A stretch of DNA of 64,000 bases from Heliocidaris erythrogramma (Eukaryota; Echinodermata; Echinoidea; Camarodonta; Echinometridae), in assembly GCA_025617745.1 (NCBI GenBank), contig CM046868.1, forward strand, positions 21,505,608-21,569,607, written 5' to 3'. Numbering within the stretch: the first letter of the stretch is position 1; each line of letters starts with the position of its first letter. Made by a program: the position numbers and the translations under genes. The notes below the pieces were generated by a model. That model worked only from the letters and a program-made list of their open reading frames with translations. It ran no database searches and was not told where the DNA came from. Below are positions 1-10,800 of the stretch, one piece after another.

Positions 1-13
1 TTTGTATCATCAA

Positions 14-262
14 AATAAGAAATTGACCCAATCTTGCTAAAAAGCATATGCACTGCATTCAGGAATGGGTATATGGGACTGCACACCCATGTGGCATGAT
101 TGTTCGGCCCAAACACTTCAACTCTCTCGTCATATTTCGAATAAGAGGGGACATTCTATTATAATTTTTCAAACTGACATGAAAAGAATGAGAAAGTTCA
201 GTTTTATTTTTCACCTTAAGCAGAACTCAAACTTCTCTTTAAGTTCTTCACTTTCCACACAA
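14..262 (+). repeat. Diverged direct repeat, copy A
   Basis: This matches 1714-1992 in the same orientation. Both begin with a segment containing AAGAAATTGACCCA, followed by ATGGGTATATGGGACTGCA, GTGGCATGA and AGAATGAGAAAG. Many substitutions and small indels separate the copies, so this is an old duplication or an unclassified dispersed repeat. No terminal repeats or coding capacity were seen. Confidence 0.75.
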
Positions 263-1454
263 GCGATAAAGAGAACGGGTTAAGAATGACCACACCACAT
301 AATAAACCCTGAACAGCCATAGCTGTGATTCAAGAGTACAGGTGGAAAACTACAAAGGACTAGTCATAGAAAAGCGGGAAGTGAAAGAGGGAAGAGAAAT
401 GAAAGAGGGAACAACGAGGAAGGAGGGCAGCGACAGGAAGTGGTTCCAGCATGCATCGTCAACTCTCGGTTACTATGGCGCTACATTATTCCCAAAATGG
501 AGGTCAGAGGGCTGGGAAATGGTATCAAGATTGAAAGCGATCTATGCTGATCATAATCACCCCAGATAATAATAGCTCCCAAATATTTTTCCCATTCAGC
601 GCTACATAATAGACCCGTTCATCTGGCAACGTGTTAACGGGGCTGGTACCGAGAATGAAAGCATTCCGTACTTATGAATGTTTTCAGTGTGCAGTAGACC
701 GGGTGAACTTCAAATATATTCTCAGGGTTGCAGGAGTACAGAAGTTCAGTCCAATCAAAGTCAGGTTTTACAGAAATAAAGTCGCAAGGATTTGTTGAGG
801 ATTATTGGTACCAGTATATTGTTTTAGTCAAGGACTACTCATATATATTTCGCAAACTATTGGCTGATCAAACCTTTTAGAACTGTACGATATTTGAGGT
901 AAGATTCTACCATTTCACTTTTACTTCATTCAAGTCAGTTCCTGTCTACAATATCCTACGAAAAAACGTATGATTACAGTTAATTTAAAATGCCCTTTTT
1001 ATCTGTGAGCTGCATGTTGAAAGAACCTTTGAAACTGAAAACAATAATCTCAGCCATGACTGTACCAAGGTGCATGCTTTTTACCTTTATTGTTTTGCAA
1101 TTAACCATAACTGTCTGCTAACAGGAAGTCCCACCATACTGATACTACAATGCTAAAAATGAAGCGAGTAATCTAATAAAACACATAAATTAACAAAAAA
1201 TGAAGCGAGTAAGCCTATTTGCTTAATAGCTAGAAAGCAAGGACTACTTGCTTGATAGGACCCAAAATATATCTAAAAGGATAAGGTCTAGTCACTGTAA
1301 ACATTGTTTTATGGAAGCCAGATTTCTGTCAATAGATATTTACTGACATCATAGGCCAAACTCTCAATGATCTGGCATTGAACGTCTCATTGACAAGGCC
1401 TCCAAAGGAAAAAAGCAAAAGGAAAACAGAAATCAGAGCATTAATATAGACTAT

Positions 1455-1600
1455 GAAAGAGCATTGTTCTTCATGTATTCGCTGTCTCTCCTAACTGAGA
1501 ATTAATAGAAAGATACCTAAGCACTGTCTACTTGATAAAACATAAAACATGACGGTTTTTTGTTGAAATTTATGTTGAACTTCTTAAAGATAAAGTTGAG
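1455..1600 (+). repeat. Third segment related to 1970-2100
   Basis: Same orientation and order of short matching blocks as 1970-2100 (CATTGTTCTT, then AGATACCTAAGCACTGTCTA, then AAAACATAAAACAT, then a GTTGAA.TT block). This would be the displaced 3' part of copy A. Confidence 0.5.
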
Positions 1601-1713
1601 TTTTGGTCACGCGATTACATTGTGAAAGAAACTGTCTCAAAGCAATTGGGAAAAGGTTGATCATGTCTGCATCAGAATTGTTTTATACTGTGAGGTTTTG
1701 GAATCTTAAAAAT

Positions 1714-1992
1714 GATAAGAAATTGACCCAGTCTTGCTGAAAAGTACATGTACTGCACACAGAAATGGGTATATGGGACTGCAAACACAAGTGGCATGAA
1801 TGTTTGGCCCGAACATTTCAGCTATTTCTCATGATATTTTGAATATGAGAGCATTTGAAAAGCTATCCTTTTCAGGGAACATTTCTAATATTCTTCCAAA
1901 CTGACATACAAAGAATGAGAAAGCTCACAAAATCATTTTTCACCTCTCCTAGAACTCGACTTTTAAGGAAAAATTGTTCTTTATGTGTCCAC
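1714..1992 (+). repeat. Diverged direct repeat, copy B
   Basis: This is the partner of 14-262. Similarity continues past its 3' end: 1970-2100 resembles 1455-1600, sharing a TTGTTCTT.ATGT core, AGATACC, the GTCTACT segment and AAAACATAAA. Copy A may therefore be the same unit interrupted by about 1.2 kb between 262 and 1455. Confidence 0.7.
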
Positions 1993-2640
1993 TGCATTGA
2001 CTTCAGATTAGGAAGATACCCGGCCATTGTCTACTAAAACATAAACATATGTTTTAGTAGAGATTTGTGTTGTGCTTTTTAGATACATAATTTCCAAAGG
2101 AATTGTGTTAAATTTGTGCTTTTGTTTCATTGTCTGCTAAAGTATGGTAAAATAATTACTTCATGTTCAGACATTGTCTACAAAGTATGGTCCTTATAAT
2201 TTGGTTTTACTTGCATGTCTATGTATATACACATGCATGCATGTTTGAAATTTCTTTATATGGTTAGTTGTGTTGTAACTTGTATTCTTCAAAGTCAAAC
2301 ACATGTACATGTATATCTATTTCAGCATTTGAAAAAAATTGTTTTGTTTTAGAGAGCTGTCTTTGTAGTATGATAACTAGCAAGGGCAGTTTTCACATTA
2401 TTTTTTTTCTTCAGGGTTCTTTAGGGGCTTTCCAGTGCTCTATTTGATATTATAGAGCTAAACAGCTATTGACTCCTGTGGAATTCCCTTTCAAAACAAA
2501 GACTTTCTATAATTTATAAACATTCATAGGTAAGATGTCCGACACTTTTGTCATGATATTACATGCTACTCTATCATAACAAGTGCTGCTGTGAACACTT
2601 ACTAACTAGTGCATTGTATTCACTGTGCCAGATAAAACAT

Positions 2641-2715
2641 GTCTGCGGAGAAACAGAAGGGCGTTAAACTCTATACAAAATGATGTGAGATAACGCCATC
2701 TGGCTCTAAGTAGAA
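2641..2715. repeat. Short foldback element (AGAGCCAGAAGGGCGTTAA type)
   Basis: The left arm has ACAGAAGGGCGTTAAA. The right arm TAACGCCATCTGGCTCT is its inverted match, about 75 bp in all. Relatives occur at 7222-7300, 18304-18378, 39370-39436 and as half copies near 6653 and 47893. No protein is encoded. Confidence 0.6.
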
Positions 2716-2765
2716 CAAATGTCTCTTCTTCCAGAAACTTACTCCACAGGCAGAAAACTTTTTTT

Positions 2766-3017
2766 TTAAAGGGATACGCCACCAGGCAGCCATGGGGAAA
2801 GTCAGGATTGCGTAAGCCCCATTCACTGGTACACAAAGTTTGTGCGTCGAACGCGTCCGTCGGACTACTGGGATTATATTTCGGACTGCACGAAGCTGAC
2901 CGAATTTCGCACGAGAGTTTGAGCTCAGGTGGAGCGTGCATGTTGCGCAGCGACTAGATCACGGTGCCCTCTCGCGGCATAAAAACGTCCACAATCTGCG
3001 ATTGAGTATCCCTTTAA
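2766..3017. mobile_element. TTAA-bounded MITE with GC-rich core
   Basis: The inverted ends read TTTAAAGGGATAC on the left and the reverse complement of TTTAAAGGGATACTCAAT on the right. TTAA flanks both sides, as in piggyBac-type target duplication. The roughly 225-bp core is GC-rich and rich in CpG compared with its surroundings. A 111-codon minus-strand frame overlapping it is a shadow. It is too short to code for a transposase. Confidence 0.7.
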
Positions 3018-3130
3018 ACCCTAATTCATGGTTTGAAGAAAACTTGAGATGCTGAAGGAAGTTATGTGGTCCTTTTCTGTGCACATGGAATTATTGGATT
3101 GCAGGTGTATCATACAAAAGTTTGGTCTCT

Positions 3131-3154
3131 GTGTGTGTGTGTGTGTGTGTGTGT
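3131..3154. repeat. (GT)n microsatellite
   Basis: A pure GT dinucleotide run of about 12 units follows CTCT. Confidence 0.95.
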
Positions 3155-3389
3155 CTTTGTTTTTTCTTTTCTCAGTGTCCTACTAATTTTGTAGGAAGTG
3201 AGAAAGAAAAAAAATGGTTATGACTATTCTCTGGCTGTTTTGTGATGCATTTGCAGTTAAAATAACTTTATTGTAAAAGAAAGATAAGATTTTACTTATG
3301 GCAGGTCTCCACACAAACAATTTTCACCAGTGTTCCAGTTTGAAATTCATAGGGACCCTGAACCCTGTTAAAAATTTTGAAATTTTTTT

Positions 3390-3400
3390 GGGGGGGGGGG
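3390..3400. repeat. G11 homopolymer directly after T7
   Basis: A T tract runs directly into an 11-base G tract. It is one of many such C/G tracts in the window. Confidence 0.9.
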
Positions 3401-3533
3401 TCCAACGTTAGAATTTGGAAAACCAGGTACACAGGGCACTTGTAATGTCATGCCCTGAGACTGATGATGGATTTGTGAAATTGTCTTGCACTCAACTTTC
3501 TTTCCCCACTGAATACTAGCAGGTATATTTATA

Positions 3534-4107
3534 TTAAAGGGTAATCCAACATTGGTAATAAGATGATTTGTGTAAAAGCAGAAAAATAGGAAAAACAGGA
3601 TGGTGACAGTTTGAAAGAAATCGGACAAGGAATAAGAAAGTTGTTTGAAAAATGAGATCACTACATCTATGTGAATCTCAAATTGGCAATTTGGTGAGTT
3701 GACTGTGACATACTTGTCGTACAACTCTCGCGTTTGTTGTACACAAAATATCATTAATTTGCATTTTTCTCCAAAGTGCTTTACCTTCAGGGCAGTACTC
3801 AAATTTATATTGGAGATAGCATATTGTTATAGGTCCTCATGAAAGAAAAAGATCCTACTGAGTAATAAATTTTATTAAAAAGTGACATTTTAGTCATTTT
3901 GTGTGTTGTCCACAACTACATCACAGTGACATTACCTATTCGTCAATTTGGAATTCCCATATGCGTAGTGATTTCAACTTTCAAAAAATTGTAACTTTCT
4001 TATTGCTTGTCCGATTTCATTCAAACTGTCACCAAATTGATTCACTGATTTTTTTTTTCTCTCTTTCTTTCAGAGCAACTTGCCATTAAGGTAGGATTTC
4101 CTTTTAA
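3534..4107. mobile_element. TTAA-bounded palindromic MITE, about 574 bp
   Basis: The left end is TTAAAGGGTAATCC. The right end, reverse-complemented, is TTAAAAGGAAATCCTACC. The inner arms also pair: AAATCGGACAAGGAATAAG on the left and AAGTTACAATTTTTTG-type sequence with TTGCTTGTCCGATTT on the right. The subterminal motif AATCGGACAAG...AAGAAAGTT recurs in the elements at 16821, 47273 and 47938. It is non-coding, and the reading frames inside are palindrome by-products. Confidence 0.75.
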
Positions 4108-4883
4108 GCACGCAAATTTCATAGGCATCGATACTGTGCCATGTAGCCATTTTTAGCATTCTGTAGTTGACCAAAATACACTTTATACAGATATCAGCAA
4201 TGGATCATGTTTCATATGCAAACATATTAAACCCCAAAAGTGCATTATTGTGTTTGGGTTTGGGGTCAACTTCCGCTTTTCTTGCTTTCACTCTCAGTTT
4301 GCTAAATCTGTCTCAGAGGTCAAAGGGTCATATTGAGGTCACGTGCGTGCCAACAAGCCAAGGTAAAATTCCAGAGTACAGTTGTAGCAGGGTAAAGCAC
4401 AGAAAAGCAAACTAAATCCAATTGAAGAGGAGAAATGAACAGCTAACATTGTTGTTCAACAAGAACAAGGTGTAGATAGACAAAGGAAAAGCTCTCTCCT
4501 TTTGACGGAGTCTATGTATATATCATTTATTTAATACTATATACTGGTAGTTGATGGAAAATGATGTCAAGAAATAAACCGTAGCTTCCATACATACATA
4601 CATACATATACATGTTCTTGCATTAATAAAATTGGAGCCCCCTCCTAATAATTTGAGTGAAGCCAGAGGTGTCTGAGCTCACTTGCTGTAATAACTTGAG
4701 GAAACTTAACATACATTTAACAGGATGTTAAGTATGGGTTAACATGGCAGAAATAATCCCATCTTCTTCCCAAGTATTTAGGCCTACATGTTAGAATTAA
4801 GACTGAAATCTAAATAAAGTCTGAAATCTAAATAAAGTTCATGAATGTCTCAATTTCCAAGAAATTTTCAGCCTTGGCTCACA

Positions 4884-5015
4884 CACATGTAAGATGAAAT
4901 TAAAATAAATACTGATGTTTAAAGAGAATCACAAATTGTTGTGTAAAGGCACATGTAACATGAAATTAGAATAAATACTGATGTTTAAAGAGAATCACAA
5001 ATTGTTGTGTAAAGG
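4884..5015 (+). repeat. Two tandem 66-bp units
   Basis: Units 4884-4949 and 4950-5015 start CACATGTAA and share ATACTGATGTTTAAAGAGAA. They differ at only a few bases, so the duplication is recent. Confidence 0.9.
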
Positions 5016-5257
5016 CAAGTTTCTGTTCTACAAAAGTGCCGAAACATGTAGATCAATGTGTATGGACATAAGCCTAATTCTTCAGGCATGAAATCTGATA
5101 TTTTGTTGTATGTCCCATTGTTTTATTATAAAGAGTTTTTGATTATCTTATGACATATTTTAGATTTCCATTGGTATAGGGAAGTCTCTTGGTTGCTCCA
5201 AATATTTTCATATTTCATTCTAAATGTCCAACAACAACAAATTGATTTCATAATTCA

Positions 5258-5273
5258 GGGGGGGGGGGGGGGG
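5258..5273. repeat. G16 homopolymer
   Basis: An uninterrupted run of 16 G residues, a possible replication or polymerase-slippage site. Confidence 0.95.
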
Positions 5274-5404
5274 TAGGCATGGGGTTTTCAGTTTCTTAAG
5301 GTGCAAAATTGCCCTGAGCTCTGCATATTTTGAACATTGAACTGCTCATTGTTATGGTCCATATTGTCCCACTTTTAAACCCCATTTACAGATTTGGAAA
5401 GCCT

Positions 5405-5561
5405 CCCCCCCCCCCTCAAAAAAAAAAATTGAAATTAAAAATTAAAATTAAAAATAAAAAAAAATAAATAAATAAAAATATAAAAAAATAAATAAAATAA
5501 AATAAAACAAAATAAAACAAAATAAAACAATAATAAAATAAAATAAAAAATAAAAATCATT
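5405..5561. repeat. C11 tract followed by A-rich low-complexity run
   Basis: C11, then TC, then A11, then about 130 bases of AAATA/AAAACA-type simple sequence. The lysine/phenylalanine-type frames here are composition artefacts. Confidence 0.9.
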
Positions 5562-7221
5562 TTTCTGAGATTTTTTTTTTCTATTCCAGTCAGTAAGCCC
5601 AAATAGTAAATTCGTAATTGTAAATGGCTACAACTGCATTTTTCTTTTAATTGTGACATTGTAAAATTGATTTATGTAGGCAAATTTCAACATACAACAA
5701 CTTCATATGGTTTTTGTATGGCCTCAATTTCTCTTATTTGCCTTACAGTATCTCTTGGATGGTCACTTTATAGTAATTTGCAACCTCCCTCACTGTTGCT
5801 TGTAAGACTACCCAGTTGCGTAGGATTGATGTTTACAAAGCAGGTTTTGTTATTGAGTAGAAATTTCTGACTACATCTTGAAAAAACTATAACCTTACTT
5901 TGTCACTAAGACAGAGGCAGCTATGAAGACAGTATTGATCATTAGTCCCAATATGTTGTAAACAAGTTTGTATCATAGACAATTTGGGGTTCAAGCTGCT
6001 ATTATTGGCACTAAAAGGGGACCACCTCAACATTTACAAGGCTGAGGCAATTTTGCCTGCATTGTTGCAGATATAACAAGATGGTCTCCCTAGTTCTTCC
6101 AGGAACATCTGTGTTTTGCCCATTTTGGGATTTTTTGTTGTTGGTGGTTGTTCTTGAAAACTTTTTAAAAACCTAAAAGAGACCGTTTTGGGGTTCAAAA
6201 CTGGACTGACTTCCCCAGTAGTACCAACTACCATTTACAACAGGAATATACATTTTTTTTACCTCATCTGTTGCATCTGTAACAAAATGAGTGTTTGCCT
6301 TCTTTTTAGGCAGCCTGTAGTTTGTCCTTCCAGTGGCTCTGAAGTCAACCAATGAGTTTTCCAGAGCAAGATGTGGTCATGGCTCTTTGTGTGTGTGCTA
6401 GTACCACTAGTGCCAGCGCAGGAAGCAGATTGTCCATTCCAAATGGCAACACAAATCTAGAGGGGACATAAAAAGAGATAGCAAGCATCAGATTGCATGA
6501 ATACATTTGTCAGTTAGGTTTGTACAGGATTGGTTGAACTCTTTGCAGAAGATAACTGATACTCTGGTATGTCAATATAAATGCATTGAATGGAACAACT
6601 GGGTTTTGCATCGATACATATTTTTGTGACATATTGAGTTTACCTGCCATCTGCTGAGAGCCAAAATGGCGTTAAATCATATCATTTAAAATAGAATTGA
6701 CACCCTTATGAACTTCGGAGTCTCATGAACTATTTTTGAGTTTATGCAATAGATATGTGATTGAATAGATAAAATCGTAAATAGAGTAATTTTGAGAGGC
6801 TTCTTGGTGAATTTTAGTGCTAGTTTTGATTGATTACTGGAGATTAATTTTACCATACATGTCATGAAATCATTTGTTCTGTTAAAATTTCCTTAGTTTT
6901 TATTTACATAAAGAGTATAATCGTGTGTGGAGAGCGAATGAGGTAACTCTTCTGTCTTTCGGCACGTTATGTTCCCTTTATAAACTTTTCTAACTTGATG
7001 AAGTTATGGTGCCTCAGATTTTTTTTTTATAATGACATGAAGATAATTTGACATGACTGTAGGCCTTCTCATGATCTTAGTATAGATGAAATTGTATTCA
7101 GTATCCTTGCTTGTGGAATATTTCAGTAGAAAAGTCCAGATGTAGGTGCAATTTACCCATAGTACAGCTTCCTTGGCTCAGAATAACATATTAATATCAG
7201 AGGATCAGAAAAACCTCATCA

Positions 7222-7300
7222 TTTTGTAAGAGACAGAAGGACATTAATTCTATTCAAAGTAATATGAGTTAGCAGCCTTTTGGCACTCTGCAGATGATAT
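7222..7300. repeat. Short foldback element (copy 1)
   Basis: The left arm GTAAGAGACAGAAGGACATT pairs imperfectly with the right arm GCCTTTTGGCACTCTGCAGA. Same family as 2641-2715. Confidence 0.55.
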
Positions 7301-7943
7301 GTAGCCTGTTGTAATTGCACCTCAGTGTATTGCGGTATGCAGTGCACAGAGGGAAAATGTGAGATAAGTCACTCAGTGTGAACATATCTCTCAAGAGATA
7401 CATGAATTGCAGGTGAATATCTACGACCCATCCTGAGAGATCAACACGCACTCCTGCAGAGGGATGGGGACATCTAAACATTCCACCCTGCCAGGAAGAC
7501 ACCCCCTGTCCCGCCAACCATGTCTCATCTCTCTATCATCCACCAGATAAGATGCCGTGCTTGGCTATCACCAAGTCAGATGAACGCTTGATAAATACAT
7601 CACAGGCTAATTATGATGCCTGAACAGTTTCTTAGAGTTCCTGGTGTCATGGCTTTAGAGCTCAGTGGCTTCACCAGTGTGCTGGTTTATCAGTAGGGTT
7701 GGTCGTAACTGAGCAGCAGAGATAGGTATGCATGGTACATAAGTGGGGTATCTCGAGGAGTGGTTTCACAGATAGGGCAGTCTTGGAAATCCTCTCGCAA
7801 TGACTCGCACCTGGAGAGAAGTAACTGGACTTGCAGGTATATTTTCCTTGCCTAGACCAGTCCATGTCAAATTCTTAGGGCACAAGAAGGCAGTGTCTGC
7901 TTTTGACTCAGAGGGGTTTTGATAAAGTGACAGAATTGTAGGT

Positions 7944-7987
7944 CCTACTAATGACAAATTGATGCCCTACTAATGACAAATTGATGC
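7944..7987 (+). repeat. 22-bp tandem duplication, present in copy 1 only
   Basis: Units 7944-7965 and 7966-7987 (starting CCTACTAATGACAAATT) are identical. Copy 2 has a single unit near 22850, so the site differs between the two copies. Confidence 0.9.
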
Positions 7988-9271
7988 CCTTACTACGTGA
8001 TTCTAGTCACCACCAAGATAACGAACTTCGAGCTTGAATGCTTGAGAACTTGAATACTGTACTGTAGGACTGCATTTGTGATGTAGGTATAAGAAAGTGA
8101 TACTGAGAAGGAAGTCTAAAATTAGCCTATGTATGACATTAATATTCAGGCATACACAGATTTCTTTCAACATATTTACCAGGTCAATGGTGATGAATAT
8201 GATTTATTGTGAAAAATTATGACCAGATGAAAGTCTTCTAGAAAACATAGAAAGTGGGAAATGATACTCTTTGTTGCCCCCGACATGCCATTATCCAGCT
8301 TGCCCCTCCCTATTCATCGCTTTCTAACTCCGGGGAGTATCACCCCTCAGGACCCTGCTCACCCTCACTTCACCCTTTTCTTTTCATGATCCACATCTCA
8401 AGCAAGGCAGACTGATTATGTATTCAGTCATGATCAGCTATGAATAGCCGTGTGTTGATGTCTCATCGCTGCATAAATCTCGCTGTAAAATTCTTTCTCT
8501 CTCTCCATATTGTCAGTTATACTTATCTTATTACTTATTCAGTTCATTGCCATGCACTCATAGAGTGACTGTTTTCTAAATTGATACTCATTCAAACAAA
8601 TTATATTTTGGCAGTTAGCTCACGAATGTGATAATAGTGACAGTCATGTTTGATTTGAGAGTACATTGTATTCATTATGAATGGATACAGCTCTGTGTTA
8701 CTGTATATCCTTGTAACCATGGCTCGTGAAATTACTTAATATTAGGCCTTGCAAGTATTTGCTGACTGAACAAGTTATGAAAAAAATATATATTTTGATC
8801 TTTTTATTTTAAAGCTTCATTTGAGAGAAGGTCCAAGTTTATTTTAAAGAAAGGGTGAAGCAAAATGGCAGTAATAAGAACCAGGTCCACAAACCTATTC
8901 GGGTCCATGGTAGGTTTGTAATACAAAATATCGTAACATGTAAAAAAAAAAAAAAAAGACATGAGTATGCAGTAATGGGAAGAAAATGTTATGATAATAC
9001 ATTATCATTTTGAGGATTCATGACAAAATATATTACAATGTAATGACAATATGAAAATGGAAAATATACACTCTATATACCATATTAAGACCATGGTAAA
9101 ATTATGTGAAAAAATAGGGTGTTATTAATATTCTTGATCAGGTCTGAATGTGGGTATGGATGATACATTGAGTCTATAGCACTTTAACTTAAAAGTCTGT
9201 ATAAGGTGCTGAAGCATTGATCTCCAATATTATGTTCATTACTCCATTGATTTACTCAGTAATTTTGGCAG

Positions 9272-9296
9272 CCCCCCCCCCCCCCCCCAAAAAAAA
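9272..9296. repeat. C17-A8 homopolymer pair
   Basis: Poly-C runs directly into poly-A. The matching site in copy 2 (24135-24159) is C15-A10, so the tract lengths differ. Confidence 0.9.
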
Positions 9297-9552
9297 TAAC
9301 TTAGCATTTGCCCCTGATCTTTATTCATCCTCCTTGTGTAAAGACATAATTCAATTGATGGGCCTATCAGGATTATTATTATGGGGAAGGGGAGGATATA
9401 TCTGAGCTGGGGTGAAATATGAAACCATTGAAGATTCTTCATCATGTGTAAAGATTGGATTAGATCCCCAAGTCTGTCTGGGTATTGGGACAAGGGAGTT
9501 AGGATCTGGGCCATCTGTCCAGGAGTTTCCCCAAACCTGATAGAGAGAGAAA

Positions 9553-9760
9553 GACCCTGTTCTCATTATGAGATTGGGAGATTGGAAAGTGGATCGCTCT
9601 ATCATGGAGCGACCCGTGGCGTGCGCCAGGGGGAGGTCCACTGGCACGCCGCGGGTTCAAACCTGCAGAGGGTAGCGCGATCAATCTTAGCACTCCCTGC
9701 ACAGTAAACTGTGAATAGGTGTGCCCTCCCCAGGTTGTCCAGTTTGGGATCGCCATGGAC
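9553..9760 (+). mobile_element. Truncated relative of the 286-bp TIR element
   Basis: It begins GACCCTGTTCTCATTATGAG and shares with 20621-20906 the blocks GATTGGAAAGTGGATCGCTC, CTGCACAGTAAACTG and GTCCAGTTTGGGATCG. The inverted right terminus is missing. A tRNA B-box-like GGTTCAAACC occurs inside but without a tRNA fold. Confidence 0.65.
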
Positions 9761-9799
9761 CTCAGCATCATGTAGTTGCTGGTATATACCTTCCTCCTG

Positions 9800-9839
9800 C
9801 CCCCCCCCCCAAAAAAAAAAGACACACACAAAAAAAAAA
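9800..9839. repeat. C11-A10 and CA/A-rich tract
   Basis: Poly-C passes directly into poly-A, a short CACA run and a second poly-A. Confidence 0.9.
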
Positions 9840-10310
9840 CAAATGTCTCCCCTGGCAAAATAAAGCTGTCACATGTAGTGAAGAATGTAATCGCAAACTC
9901 TGAATATCAGTTAATATGAAATTTCATCTATTTCTCATCTGAACTTTTCCTGGCAGCATGACATGATCTGGTGATTCAAACTTGATCGACATTAAACCAA
10001 GCTTCAGTTGACTCGCTGCAAGCTATCCTTTTTCTGTGGAAAAAGGATCATTAACGACATTAAAGACATGCAAATGATACGCGTGTGTCACATGACTGAG
10101 ATCTTAATGAGGAATGCAGTCTTTATTAACCAGCTGCTTTCAGCTTGAATCGATAAACTGAGCTGCATCAGTTGTCATGCAGGATTCACTAATATTGCCT
10201 TTGCTCATTAAAGAAAATGCTCCTTTCTTAGTCTTTATTTTATTTTTTATTTTTTTGCTTAAGGAAAGAGAAAAATTATTTGGTTATATTTTGCTTTTTT
10301 ATATTATTCA

Positions 10311-10326
10311 CCCCCCCCCCCCCCCC
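10311..10326. repeat. C16 homopolymer
   Basis: A poly-C run preceded by CA. In copy 2 the site reads CGG then a shorter poly-C near 25173-25184. Confidence 0.85.
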
Positions 10327-10730
10327 AATATGGACAGGACAGGATTGTTATACTATTATAAAACAGAAAACTGACTTTGTCATGATAGGATTGATACAAT
10401 ATTGAAAGGACAGCTTATATCATTGATCTTCTCCAAATTAATTTATATGGACTCTTTGTTTCCATTTTACCATTACATGTTGCCCATCACCCACCTTAAA
10501 CCTGCACCAGAACTTTACAACCATTCTTTCTGTGTTTTAGGCAGTAACATGAAACAACTTCTATCAATTTTGAAGTCACTCACCATGACCCTGCTGTATA
10601 TCTTACATACCTGAGAGAGTTACATTCTACAGATCTCCATGTGAATGTGTATCATTTTTTTTTTTTACAAATTATATGTACCAAATCATTTTGTTTGAGG
10701 AAACAGTATAGAGGGTTCCCAGAAGCATGA

Positions 10731-10800
10731 CAATAAAAAACCTGTGCACTAGACCATGACAACAATGGCTTTTCATAGTCTGATGCACAGGTTTTTATTG
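10731..10800 (+). ncRNA. Candidate pre-miRNA-like hairpin (copy 1)
   Basis: CAATAAAAAACCTGTGCA at the left pairs with TGCACAGGTTTTTATTG at the right, with one extra A in this copy. The stem continues through TAGAC/GTCTG and ATGA/TCAT with two mismatches. This gives a stem of about 28 bp closed by a loop of about 13 bases, 70 bases overall. Size and shape fit an animal miRNA precursor, but I recognise no known miRNA seed. A small foldback transposon remnant is the main alternative. It folds equally on the minus strand. Confidence 0.35.

Larger units (their letters stand above)
1..2640. other. Non-coding, repeat-bearing sequence
   Basis: No exon-like coding segment or known protein motif was recognised on either strand. 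Short open frames here have no family resemblance. The stretch mainly holds two diverged direct copies of one sequence (listed separately) and otherwise unremarkable AT-rich DNA. Confidence 0.6.
4108..6841. other. Non-coding sequence with low-complexity tracts
   Basis: No gene was recognised. It contains a CATA run near 4592, a 66-bp duplication, a G16 tract and an A-rich AAAT/AAACA region. Around 6653 there is a half copy of the AGAGCCA...GGCGTTAAA short repeat. The rest is featureless. Confidence 0.6.
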
